A stretch of 64,000 nucleotides of DNA from Streptomyces sp. DH41 (GTDB lineage: Bacteria > Actinomycetota > Actinomycetes > Streptomycetales > Streptomycetaceae), in contig NZ_JARVKY010000022.1 in NCBI RefSeq assembly GCF_029813785.1, positions 62,001 through 126,000 on the forward strand. Reading direction: 5' to 3'. Below are positions 50,760-60,605 of this stretch, piece after piece. Position 1 is the stretch's first letter; the number at the start of each line of letters is the position of its first letter. The notes beneath the pieces were generated by a model. It was given only the letters and a program-made list of their open reading frames with translations. It ran no database searches and had not been told where the DNA came from. Made by a program: the position numbers and the translations under genes.

Positions 50760-51210
50760 TGCCAGCCACGCAACGGCCCACCGGGCTGCGGCGTCCCTGC
50801 TCGAACCCGACCTGCCGGCCCGCATCGACATCACGCACATCGACCAGCTCGCCGCCCGCGTCCTCAACGGTCGCGGCCACCCGCGCCCGCGACACCCTGC
50901 GGTCAGCTGGTACGGCAAGCCGAGTCCGCCCTGAAGGGCCCGGCCGCCGTCCCCTGGGATCCGGCCCTGGCGGTCGCTCTCACCGAGTGCGGTGTCCGGG
51001 CCGAGGCGGAAACGGTACTGAACGACCTGCTCACGGACCTCGGCACGCAGTCCCGCTGGGGCGCGTCCCCCGACCGCGGCGGGCGCGGAATCTGCGCGTA
51101 CCGACTGACACTCCCTCGTCACGCGCGTCCTCGTGCACCACCTCGCCCGGTACCGGGATGCCGGCCTTCCTGACGACCCCGGAAGGTGACTGCGCCGTTT
51201 CATCGAGTGA
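50760..51210 (+). pseudogene. Frameshifted remnant of a small helical protein
   Basis: Three coding-like segments follow one another in different frames. First, ARIDITHIDQLAARVLNGRGH (around 50820-50880). Then QLVRQAESALKGPAAVPWDP with LTECGVRAEAETVLNDLLTD (around 50905-51040). Then VTRVLVHHLARYRDAGLPDD (around 51117-51180). Each has a normal soluble-protein composition, but no single frame spans them. This fits a decayed gene with at least two frameshifts. I do not recognise the family. Confidence 0.35.
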
Positions 51211-51586
51211 GGCACCTGTCTCCGCAGGGTGACGAGAGGCGACCGCCGGGTGACCGGCTCTGTGAGGGCGCGCACAGGTCTCACGTCACACGGGGCCGGG
51301 GTTAGTAGACGCCCGACGGGCGCTCGCCTGCGTGGTCGCCGACCGTCCGGGCGACTCACGCGGCCGGTCTGCGAAGCGGCGTAGTAGGTCACACACTTGT
51401 CGCGGCGCCGGAACGTTCCGCAGTCTGTTCGGCGTACCGGGGAGCCGAGCGCCGGACCGGGACGGGAAAGCCCGTCCGGGATCCAGACACCGGCCCTGAT
51501 GACGCGAAGACGCGTCCCACGCGGACACCGCGTCGCCGACCCCCCGTCGGCCTCCCCATCACGTTCCCGAATGGAGAGGTACACCC
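51211..51586 (+). other. Long leader of the SLT-domain gene
   Basis: About 375 bp before the SLT-domain protein. It contains a compact GACGGG-AAAG-CCCGTC hairpin near 51459-51474 and other self-complementary stretches (for example around 51400-51450). It may be a structured 5' untranslated region. The ribosome-binding site GGAGAGG is at 51573-51579. No open gene is seen. Confidence 0.4.
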
Positions 51587-52105
51587 ATGCACGCCCTCAT
51601 GCGCCGCCCCCACATCCGCAAGTCCGCCGTGGCCTCCCTCGCCGCCGCGGGCGCCGCCGCCGTCAGCCTCACCCTCGTCCCCAGCCCGGCGCACGCCGCC
51701 GAGCCGGCCAAGGCCTCCACCGCGCAGACGCAGGCCCAGACCGACAAGATCGAGGCCATGGTCGAGGCCGGCGAGAAGAAGCACGGCGACGACCTCGACG
51801 GCTGGATCCGCACCGCCCTGGACGTCATGCACGCCAAGAACATCCCGGGCACCTACGAGGGCGTGCACCGCAACATCATGCGCGAGTCGTCCGGCAACCC
51901 GAACGCGCAGAACGACTGGGACGTCAACGCCCAGAACGGCATCCCCTCGAAGGGCCTGCTCCAGACGATCCAGCCCACCTTCGACGCCTATCACGTCAAG
52001 GGCACGAAGGACTCCATCACCGACCCGGTCGCCAACATCGTCGCCGCCTGCAACTACGCGGCCGACAAGTACGGCTCCATGGACAACGTCGACTCCGCCT
52101 ACTGA
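51587..52105 (+). CDS. Secreted SLT-domain (lytic transglycosylase-like) protein
   Basis: A 172-residue exported protein. The signal peptide covers residues 1-38 (basic start, SAVASLAAAGAAAVSLTLV, cleavage in AHAAEP). A helical spacer (residues 40-85) leads to a small SLT domain with GVHRNIMRESSGNPNAQND, whose ESSGNP contains the catalytic-type Glu, then NGIPSKGLLQTIQPTFDAY and VANIVAACNYAADKYGS. Known: this family cleaves peptidoglycan glycan strands during growth or spore germination. Start 51587 with a good ribosome-binding site. A hairpin follows the gene. Confidence 0.87.
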   Translation: MHALMRRPHIRKSAVASLAAAGAAAVSLTLVPSPAHAAEPAKASTAQTQAQTDKIEAMVEAGEKKHGDDLDGWIRTALDVMHAKNIPGTYEGVHRNIMRESSGNPNAQNDWDVNAQNGIPSKGLLQTIQPTFDAYHVKGTKDSITDPVANIVAACNYAADKYGSMDNVDSAY

Positions 52106-52180
52106 CCGGCGGACCCACCGACCGCCTGAGCCCCCGGGACAACCGGTCCCGCGCGGAGGCCGGCGGGGCCCAGGCAGTAC

Positions 52181-52220
52181 AGCGGGGCCGGAGGGACGAC
52201 ACGTGTCCTCCGGCCCCGCT
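52181..52220. terminator. Bidirectional hairpin between SLT gene and XRE-MurA gene
   Basis: A fourteen-base-pair perfect stem (AGCGGGGCCGGAGG with CCTCCGGCCCCGCT) and a 12-base loop in the gap between convergent genes. Confidence 0.75.
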
Positions 52221-52308
52221 CGCGTCGCATCCCGTGCGGGGAGCCTCAGGCCGGGCGGGGTTGCGGGTGCAACCGCACGGGGATGGGCACCACCCCTTCT
52301 CGGAACTG

Positions 52309-53838
52309 TCAGATGTCCCGGAAGATCTCGATCTGCGCCCCGATCGAGTTCAGCCGCTCCGCCAGGTCCTCGTACCCCCGGTTGATGACGTACACGTTGC
52401 GCAGCACGGACGTGCCCTCCGCCGCCATCATCGCCAGCAGGACCACCACGGCGGGGCGCAGGGCCGGCGGGCACATCATCTCGGCGGCGCGCCAGCGGGT
52501 GGGGCCCTCGACCAGGACGCGGTGGGGGTCCAGGAGCTGGAGTCGGCCGCCGAGGCGGTTGAGGTCGGTCAGGTAGATGGCGCGGTTGTCGTAGACCCAG
52601 TCGTGGATGAGGGTCTGGCCCTGGGCGGAGGCCGCGATGGCCGCGAAGAAGGGGACGTTGTCGATGTTCAGGCCCGGGAAGGGCATCGGGTGGATCTTGT
52701 CGATCGGCGCTTCGAGCTTCGACGGCCGGACGGTGAGGTCCACCAGGCGGGTGCGGCCGTTGTCCGCGAAGTACTCCGGGGTGCGGTCGTGGTCGAGGCC
52801 CATCTCCTCCAGGACCGCCAGCTCGATCTCCAGGAACTCGATGGGGACCCGGCGGACCGTCAGCTCCGACTCGGTGACCACGGCGGCGGCCAGCAGGCTC
52901 ATCGCCTCGACCGGGTCCTCGGAGGGGGAGTAGTCCACGTCGGCGTCGATGACCGGCATGCCGTGCACGGTGAGGGTGGTGGTGCCGATGCCTTCGACGC
53001 GGACGCCCAGGGCCTCCAGGAAGAAGCAGAGGTCCTGGACCATGTAGTTCGAGGAGGCGTTGCGGATGACGGTGACGCCGTCGTGCCGGGCCGCCGCGAG
53101 GAGCGCGTTCTCGGTGACCGTGTCGCCCCGCTCGGTCAGCACGATCGGGCGGTCCGGGCGCACCTGACGGTCGACCACCGCGTGGTAATGGCCCTCGGTC
53201 GCGGCGACGTCCAGGCCGAAGCGGCGCAGCGCGATCATGTGCGGCTCGATGGTCCGGGTGCCGAGGTCGCAGCCGCCGGCGTAGGGCAGCCGGAAGCGGT
53301 CCATGCGGTGCAGCAGCGGGCCGAGGAACATGATGATGGAGCGGGTGCGGACGGCGGCCTCGGCGTCGATGGCCTCCATGTCCAGCTGGGCCGGCGGCAC
53401 GATCTCCAGGTCGGTGCCGTCGTTGATCCAGCGGGTGCGTACGCCGATGGAGTTCAGCACCTCCAGGAGGCGGTAGACCTCCTCGATGCGGGCGACCCGG
53501 CGCAGCACCGTGCGCCCCTTGTTGAGCAGCGAGGCGCACAGCAGGGCCACGCAGGCGTTCTTGCTGGTCTTGACGTCGATGGCGCCGGAGAGACGCCGGC
53601 CGCCGACCACACGCAGGTGCATCGGACCCGAGTAGCCGAGAGAGACGATTTCGCTGTCCAGCGCTTCGCCGATGCGGGCGATCATCTCAAGGCTGATGTT
53701 CTGGTTGCCGCGCTCGATGCGGTTGACGGCGCTCTGACTGGTGCCGAGCGCCTCGGCGAGCTGTGACTGTGTCCAGCCGCGGTGCTGCCGGGCGTCACGG
53801 ATGAGCTTGCCGATGCGTACGAGGTAGTCGTCTGCCAT
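52309..53838 (-). CDS. XRE helix-turn-helix / MurA-like enolpyruvyl transferase fusion
   Basis: A 509-residue fusion. Residues 1-70 are an XRE domain (IGKLIRDARQHRGWTQSQLA, GTSQSAVNRIERGNQNIS). Residues 75-505 form an EPSP-synthase-type barrel related to UDP-GlcNAc 1-carboxyvinyltransferase. The substrate Lys93-Asn94 pair (KTSKNAC) and the loop Cys190 (YAGGCDLGTRTIEPH) are both present, so catalysis is possible. This looks like the second MurA homologue seen next to aconitase in S. coelicolor. Whether it makes cell wall precursor or senses it is unknown. A TATCTC-N6-GAGATG palindrome sits 12 bases before its start, suggesting autoregulation. Confidence 0.88.
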   Translation of the reverse strand: MADDYLVRIGKLIRDARQHRGWTQSQLAEALGTSQSAVNRIERGNQNISLEMIARIGEALDSEIVSLGYSGPMHLRVVGGRRLSGAIDVKTSKNACVALLCASLLNKGRTVLRRVARIEEVYRLLEVLNSIGVRTRWINDGTDLEIVPPAQLDMEAIDAEAAVRTRSIIMFLGPLLHRMDRFRLPYAGGCDLGTRTIEPHMIALRRFGLDVAATEGHYHAVVDRQVRPDRPIVLTERGDTVTENALLAAARHDGVTVIRNASSNYMVQDLCFFLEALGVRVEGIGTTTLTVHGMPVIDADVDYSPSEDPVEAMSLLAAAVVTESELTVRRVPIEFLEIELAVLEEMGLDHDRTPEYFADNGRTRLVDLTVRPSKLEAPIDKIHPMPFPGLNIDNVPFFAAIAASAQGQTLIHDWVYDNRAIYLTDLNRLGGRLQLLDPHRVLVEGPTRWRAAEMMCPPALRPAVVVLLAMMAAEGTSVLRNVYVINRGYEDLAERLNSIGAQIEIFRDI

Positions 53839-53849
53839 GAGGTTGAGGC

Positions 53850-53867
53850 TATCTCAGATATGAGATG
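53850..53867. promoter_or_regulatory. Palindromic site before the XRE-MurA gene
   Basis: TATCTC-AGATAT-GAGATG, with six-base arms ATCTCA/TGAGAT around GATA, placed 12-29 bases upstream of the gene's ATG. It resembles the acnA element at 54302-54319 (TATCTC-N6-GAGATA). Confidence 0.5.
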
Positions 53868-53913
53868 GCGCCTCTCGGGGGGTCCGTCCGGGTGATGGGA
53901 CGTCAACGTCGCC

Positions 53914-54111
53914 TCAATGATGCCTGGTCGAGCGGGTACGCCGCCATCCGAAAGGTCCGGGCAAATCCATCGATGTCGTACGACGCCCAGTGCTGCTGCG
54001 GGTGTGGCGGGGGCCGTTCCTGCCGCCGGTCGTGATGGACCAGGAACGTTTGTTGATGTTCAGGCGTACTCCGGGGAGGATCCGGAAGCTCTTGCGGAAC
54101 GTGAGGGGCAT
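53914..54111 (-). CDS. DUF4236 small protein
   Basis: A 65-residue protein matching DUF4236: MPLTFRKSFRILPGVRLNIN, then SWSITTGGRNGPRHT, then TTSMDLPGPFGWRRTRS. Strongly basic, with no signal or membrane helix. The start at 54111 is fixed by a strong AAGGAGG eight bases upstream and the canonical N-terminus. Function unknown. It lies between the XRE-MurA gene (53838) and acnA, read away from acnA. Confidence 0.85.
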   Translation of the reverse strand: MPLTFRKSFRILPGVRLNINKRSWSITTGGRNGPRHTRSSTGRRTTSMDLPGPFGWRRTRSTRHH

Positions 54112-54301
54112 CGTGCCTCCTTCCGAGTCGTGCCGGGTGTTCCCGGCTCGCATCGGATACCCCCGTTCGGCGTACTGATGGCCGCACGGGTCACTCGGGG
54201 AGGGCTCGGGGCGGTCCCCGGGTGAAGCCGGGGCGGCCGCGGGATGGGGTGCACGCCACACCGCGCCCGGGCATGACCAGCTCGCCCCTATGTACTAGAG
54301 T

Positions 54302-54319
54302 TATCTCGACATCGAGATA
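54302..54319. promoter_or_regulatory. Inverted repeat upstream of acnA, TamR/MarR-like
   Basis: TATCTCGA-CA-TCGAGATA has eight-base perfect arms with a two-base centre, a MarR-type operator shape. Known: the MarR-family TamR protein controls aconitase in S. coelicolor through palindromic sites. I believe this is such a site but cannot check the consensus. The XRE-MurA protein is the alternative binder. Confidence 0.6.
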
Positions 54320-54360
54320 TCTGCCGAGGCGCACCGCAGCCGAACGCCGCTATCGGGTCT

Positions 54361-54379
54361 GGTGGTAAGGCTTACCTAA
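54361..54379. promoter_or_regulatory. Iron-box-like site upstream of acnA
   Basis: GGTGGTAAGGCTTACCTAA matches the DmdR1/IdeR/DtxR-type box (TTAGGTTAGGCTCACCTAA, from memory) at 14 of 19 positions. It lies 83-101 bp before the acnA start. Aconitase needs a 4Fe-4S cluster, so iron-dependent control is sensible. Confidence 0.55.
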
Positions 54380-54461
54380 CTTAGCCCTACCTTAGCGGAT
54401 CGGCCAGGGCGGCGTGGCGGCAGGATGCGGTGGTACGCGCACATAAATGAAGGAGACTGTC

Positions 54462-57179
<2,718 letters not shown>

Positions 57180-57198
57180 GCGGCGGCGCACAACGGTT

Positions 57199-57234
57199 GA
57201 GGGCCGCATCCCCGTCGGCGGGGGTGCGGCCCTC
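57199..57234 (+). terminator. acnA terminator hairpin
   Basis: A fifteen-base-pair stem with one G-T pair (GAGGGCCGCATCCCC with GGGGGTGCGGCCCTC) and six-base loop, 19 bases after the acnA stop. Confidence 0.85.
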
Positions 57235-57450
57235 GCCGTGTCGCCGTGACGCCGTGTCGCCGTGACGCCGTGTCGCCGTGACGCCGTGTCGCCGTGTCGC
57301 CGTGTCGCCGTGTCGCCGTGTCGCCGTGTCGCCGTGTCGCCGTGACGCCGTGTCGCCGTGTCGCCGTGTCGCCGTGTCGCCGTGTCGCCGTGACGCCGTG
57401 TCGCCGTGACGCCGTGTCGCCGTATCGCCGTGTCGCCGTGTCGCCGTGTC
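57234..57450. repeat. 8-bp minisatellite, CGCCGTGT/CGCCGTGA
   Basis: About 27 head-to-tail octamers of CGCCGTGT with CGCCGTGA (and one CGCCGTAT) variants, between the acnA terminator and the stop of the convergent CE7 esterase. The T/A variants alternate regularly at the left end. Not gene-coding: the long minus-strand frames through it simply read HGDTATRR over and over. Confidence 0.92.
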
Positions 57451-58441
57451 ACGTGGCGGGCAGCACGCCGGCCAGCCAGTCCAGCTGGCCGCGCACATGC
57501 ACCGCGTCGCCCCCCTCGTGCCCGTTGAACGGGTAGGCGCGGATCTCCTTGCGGGGCTCGGCTCCGCTCAGTTCCGCGTACCGGTTGAAGGCGGCGTACG
57601 CCCCGCTCGGCGGGCACACCGTGTCGCGCAGACCCACACCGAAGTGGGCCGGGGCGTGCGCGCGGCGGGCGAAGCTCACGCCCTCCACGTACGACAGCGT
57701 GCGGTACGCGGCGGCCTCGGCGCCCCGGTGCACCGACAGGTACGCCGCGATCTCTCCGTAGGGCCCCGCGTCGGTGAGGTCCAGCGCGCGCCGGACACCG
57801 CACAGCAGCGGGGCGGAGACCAGCACCGCCGCCAGGTCCGGCACCAGGCCCGCCACGGCCAGCGCCAGCCCCCCGCCCTGGCTGTTGCCGACGGCGGCGA
57901 CACGCCCCGCGTCCACGCCGGGCAGCGCCCGCACCGCCGCGACCGCCCGGACCGCGTCCGTGATCAGCCGGCGGTAGTGGTAGGCGTACGGGTCGAGCAG
58001 CCCCCGTACCGCCGGGCCGGGACCGCCCGGCGCGCCGGCGCGCGGGTCCGGGGTGTCGCCGCCGCAGCCGTACTGGTCGCCCTGGCCCCGGTTGTCCATC
58101 AGGAGATGCGCGTACCCGGCGGCGGGCCAGGTCAGCCGCTCGTGGGGGAGGCCGCGTCCGCGCCCGTACCCCGCGTACTCGACGACCGCGGGCAGCGGCC
58201 GGTCCGCCCCGGCGGGCCTGCTGAACCAGGCGCGCACCGGGTCGCCGCCGAAGCCCCGGAAGGTCACGTCCCAGGTCTCGGTCAGCCGCAGTCCGGTCTC
58301 CGCCGGGTGCGCCGACACCAGCGGGTCGCCGGCCGCCGGCTCCGCGAGGGTGCGGCGCCAGAAGTCGTCGAAGTCGTCGGGCTCGTCCGGGGCCGGACGG
58401 TGGTGCCGCAACTGCGTCTGCGGCAGGTCGAACGCGGGCAC
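57449..58441 (-). CDS. CE7 acetylxylan esterase/cephalosporin deacetylase family
   Basis: A 330-residue alpha/beta hydrolase of carbohydrate esterase family 7. The family's three motifs are present: DNRGQGDQYG (RGQ), AVGNSQGGGLALA (GxSQGG, nucleophile Ser) and NGHEGGDAVH (HE, catalytic His). The acid is in GLRDTVCPPSGAYAAFN. It removes acetyl groups from xylo-oligosaccharides. With no signal peptide it probably acts inside the cell on imported oligomers. It is divergent from the sugar ABC operon that includes a GH39 xylosidase, which supports a xylan role. Its stop abuts the octamer minisatellite. Confidence 0.9.
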   Translation of the reverse strand: MPAFDLPQTQLRHHRPAPDEPDDFDDFWRRTLAEPAAGDPLVSAHPAETGLRLTETWDVTFRGFGGDPVRAWFSRPAGADRPLPAVVEYAGYGRGRGLPHERLTWPAAGYAHLLMDNRGQGDQYGCGGDTPDPRAGAPGGPGPAVRGLLDPYAYHYRRLITDAVRAVAAVRALPGVDAGRVAAVGNSQGGGLALAVAGLVPDLAAVLVSAPLLCGVRRALDLTDAGPYGEIAAYLSVHRGAEAAAYRTLSYVEGVSFARRAHAPAHFGVGLRDTVCPPSGAYAAFNRYAELSGAEPRKEIRAYPFNGHEGGDAVHVRGQLDWLAGVLPAT

Positions 58442-58604
58442 GGCGGCACCTCGCAGCAGGTTCGGGGAGACCGGGCGACCGATTGTTGCGGTCGAATCCC
58501 AGAAAGGTGCGACCGACCGTAACAGCTCGCCACCCTCTTCCCAAGGTGCAGGTCAATCATTTCCGACGGCGTGCGTGCCTCAACATCCCGCTCCGCACCG
58601 GCCA

Positions 58605-58633
58605 TTGACAGTGCTTTCCCCTGCCTCTAGGTT
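58605..58633 (+). promoter_or_regulatory. Sigma-70-type promoter of the sugar ABC operon
   Basis: TTGACA (58605-58610), 17-bp spacer, TAGGTT (58628-58633): close to the HrdB consensus. It sits about 75 bp before the first permease start, with the CGAAAGTTTCG operator 24 bp downstream of the -10. Confidence 0.7.
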
Positions 58634-58657
58634 GCCGCGAAGTTACCGGTAAGAGCT

Positions 58658-58668
58658 CGAAAGTTTCG
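58658..58668. promoter_or_regulatory. Xylanase-type operator CGAAAGTTTCG
   Basis: An 11-bp palindrome whose reverse complement, CGAAACTTTCG, is the element reported upstream of xylanase genes in S. lividans and other actinomycetes (from memory). It lies between the promoter and the start codon, where a bound repressor would block the operon. Confidence 0.7.
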
Positions 58669-58708
58669 GCACCGTGTCCTGCGTCCCACGCCACCGGGAG
58701 ACCCGAGC

Positions 58709-59704
58709 ATGAGCACCTCCACCACGCCGGCCCCACCACCCGGCGCCCAGGATCCGCCCCCGGCCCGGGCCGCGCCCCGCAGCGCCGCACGGCGCACCGC
58801 GCCCACCGGGTGGCGGCGGGCGCTGCGCCGCGACTGGCAGCTGTACTCGCTGGCCGTGCTGCCGCTGCTGTTCTTCCTGGTCTTCCGCTATCTGCCGATG
58901 ATCGGCAACGTGATCGCCTTCCGCCGCTTCGAACCCGGCGGTTCGATCCTGGGGGAGCAGTGGGTCGGCCTCCGCTACGTCGAGATGTTCCTCACCGACC
59001 CCACCTTCTGGCAGGTGTTCCGCAACACCCTCTGGATCGGCGGCCTCACCCTCGTCTTCTGCTTCCCCATCCCCATCGTGCTCGCGCTCCTCCTCAACGA
59101 GGTGCGCACGCGGGCCCTGAAACGGTTCGTGCAGTCGGTGTCGTACCTGCCGCACTTCCTGTCGATCGTGATCGTCGCCGGTATCACCCTGCAGATGCTC
59201 GCGACCGACGGACCGGTCAACCACGTCCTCGGCTGGTTCGGCCAGGACCCGGTCCCGTTCATCCAGCAACCCGAGTGGTTCCGCACCATCTACGTGGGCT
59301 CGGAGATCTGGCAGACCGCGGGCTGGGGCACCATCCTCTACCTCACCGCGCTCACCACGATCGACGACGACCTGTACGAGGCGGCTCGCATCGACGGCGC
59401 CAACCGCTGGCGGCAGATCTGGCACGTCACCCTGCCCGGCATCCGCCCCACCATGATCACGCTGCTGATCCTCAACATCGGCACCTTCCTGGCGGTCGGC
59501 TTCGAGAAGATCCTGCTGCTCTACAACCCGCTGACCTACCGGACCGGTGACGTGATCTCCACGTACCTCTACCGCACCGGTGTCGAGTCCAACAGCTTCA
59601 GCTACGCCGCCGCCATCGGCCTCTTCGAGGCGGTCATCGGCCTGGTCCTGATCACCTCGGCCAACCTGCTCTCGCGCCGCACGGTGGGGACGAGCCTGTG
59701 GTGA
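58709..59704 (+). CDS. Sugar ABC transporter permease, LplB-type
   Basis: A 331-residue inner-membrane permease with six helices: LYSLAVLPLLFFLVFRYLPM first, then FRNTLWIGGLTLVFCFPIPI, YLPHFLSIVIVAGITLQML, WQTAGWGTILYLTALTTI, TLLILNIGTFLAVGFEKI and a final helix near residue 300. The ABC coupling motif is EAARIDGANRWRQIWHVTLP. The cytosolic N-terminus is Pro/Ala-rich. The pattern fits the LplB/YtcP class importing oligosaccharides. First gene of a five-gene operon. No ATPase gene is present here, so it probably uses a shared MsiK-type ATPase, as is usual in Streptomyces (inference). Confidence 0.9.
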   Translation: MSTSTTPAPPPGAQDPPPARAAPRSAARRTAPTGWRRALRRDWQLYSLAVLPLLFFLVFRYLPMIGNVIAFRRFEPGGSILGEQWVGLRYVEMFLTDPTFWQVFRNTLWIGGLTLVFCFPIPIVLALLLNEVRTRALKRFVQSVSYLPHFLSIVIVAGITLQMLATDGPVNHVLGWFGQDPVPFIQQPEWFRTIYVGSEIWQTAGWGTILYLTALTTIDDDLYEAARIDGANRWRQIWHVTLPGIRPTMITLLILNIGTFLAVGFEKILLLYNPLTYRTGDVISTYLYRTGVESNSFSYAAAIGLFEAVIGLVLITSANLLSRRTVGTSLW

Positions 59705-60579
59705 CCGTCGACCGGCCCACCCGCGGCTACCGCGTCTTCCAGGGCGTCAACGGCCTGATCCTCACCGGCGTCGTCGTGGTGACGCTCTACCCCTTCCTCA
59801 ACATCGTCGCCCGCTCCTTCAGCGGGGAACGCCAGATCCGCGCGGGCGAGGTGACGCTGTGGCCCAAGGGCTTCAACCTCACCACGTACGAGATCGTCTT
59901 CCAGGACGGCACCTTCTGGCGCAACTACGGCAACACCGTGTTCTACACGGTCGTCTCCACCGCCGTCGCGATGCTCCTGACGACCTGCTACGCCTACGTC
60001 CTGTCCAAGAAGCACCTCAAGGGACGCGGACTCCTCGTCGGCATCGCCGTGTTCACCATGTTCTTCTCGGGCGGCCTGATCCCCACCTACGTGCTGATCA
60101 CCAGCCTCGACATGAAGAACACGGTGTGGGCGCTGGCCCTGCCCAACGCGATCAGCGTCTTCAACCTGCTGGTGATGAAGGCCTTCTTCGAGAGTATGCC
60201 GGACGAACTGGAGGAGGCCGCGCAGATCGACGGCCTGAACACCTACGGCACCCTGCTGCGGATCGTGCTGCCGCTGTCGAAGGCGGTCGTCGCGACCATG
60301 GTGCTGTTCTACTCGGTGTCCTTCTGGAACTCCTGGTTCGGCGCGTTCCTCTACATGGACCGGATCGAGCTGATGCCGGTCACGGTCTACCTGCGCAACC
60401 TCATCGCGGGCGCCACCGGCGGCACCGGCGCCGGCGCGGGCACCGAGCAGCTCACCCAGGTCGCGGCCAACATCCAGGCCGTCACCATCGTGCTCACCGC
60501 GCTGCCCATCCTCTGCGTGTACCCGTTCGTCCAGCGCTACTTCGTGTCGGGCGTGATGCTCGGCGCGGTCAAGGGCTGA
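59698..60579 (+). CDS. Sugar ABC transporter permease, LplC/YtcP-type
   Basis: A 293-residue permease, the partner of the preceding one. Helices include GLILTGVVVVTLYPFLNIVA, VVSTAVAMLLTTCYAYVL, LLVGIAVFTMFFSGGLIPTY, VWALALPNAISVFNLLVM and the last near IVLTALPILCVYPFV. The coupling motif EAAQIDGLNTYGTLLRIVLP is intact. GTG 59698 overlaps the previous stop (a second GTG directly after it at 59701 is equally possible). The heterodimer forms the membrane channel of the presumed xylo-oligosaccharide importer. Confidence 0.9.
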   Translation: MVTVDRPTRGYRVFQGVNGLILTGVVVVTLYPFLNIVARSFSGERQIRAGEVTLWPKGFNLTTYEIVFQDGTFWRNYGNTVFYTVVSTAVAMLLTTCYAYVLSKKHLKGRGLLVGIAVFTMFFSGGLIPTYVLITSLDMKNTVWALALPNAISVFNLLVMKAFFESMPDELEEAAQIDGLNTYGTLLRIVLPLSKAVVATMVLFYSVSFWNSWFGAFLYMDRIELMPVTVYLRNLIAGATGGTGAGAGTEQLTQVAANIQAVTIVLTALPILCVYPFVQRYFVSGVMLGAVKG

Positions 60580-60605
60580 GTTCCAGCCACACCGAGGGAG
60601 TAACC

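Larger units (their letters stand above)
54112..54461. promoter_or_regulatory. Divergent promoter region of DUF4236 gene and acnA
   Basis: 350 bp. The acnA-proximal part (54290-54400) is distinctly A+T-rich and contains an 18-bp inverted repeat and an iron-box-like sequence, annotated separately. AGGAG at 54451-54455 is the acnA ribosome-binding site. Confidence 0.6.

Noticed and set aside
51211..51586. Cyclic-di-AMP (ydaO-type) riboswitch upstream of the SLT-domain gene
   Set aside because: Such riboswitches precede some Streptomyces wall-lytic genes, and the region can fold. I could not find the conserved core sequence, so only a structured leader is noted. A covariance-model search would decide.
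57234..57450. CRISPR array
   Set aside because: The units are contiguous octamers with no unique spacers and no cas genes nearby.
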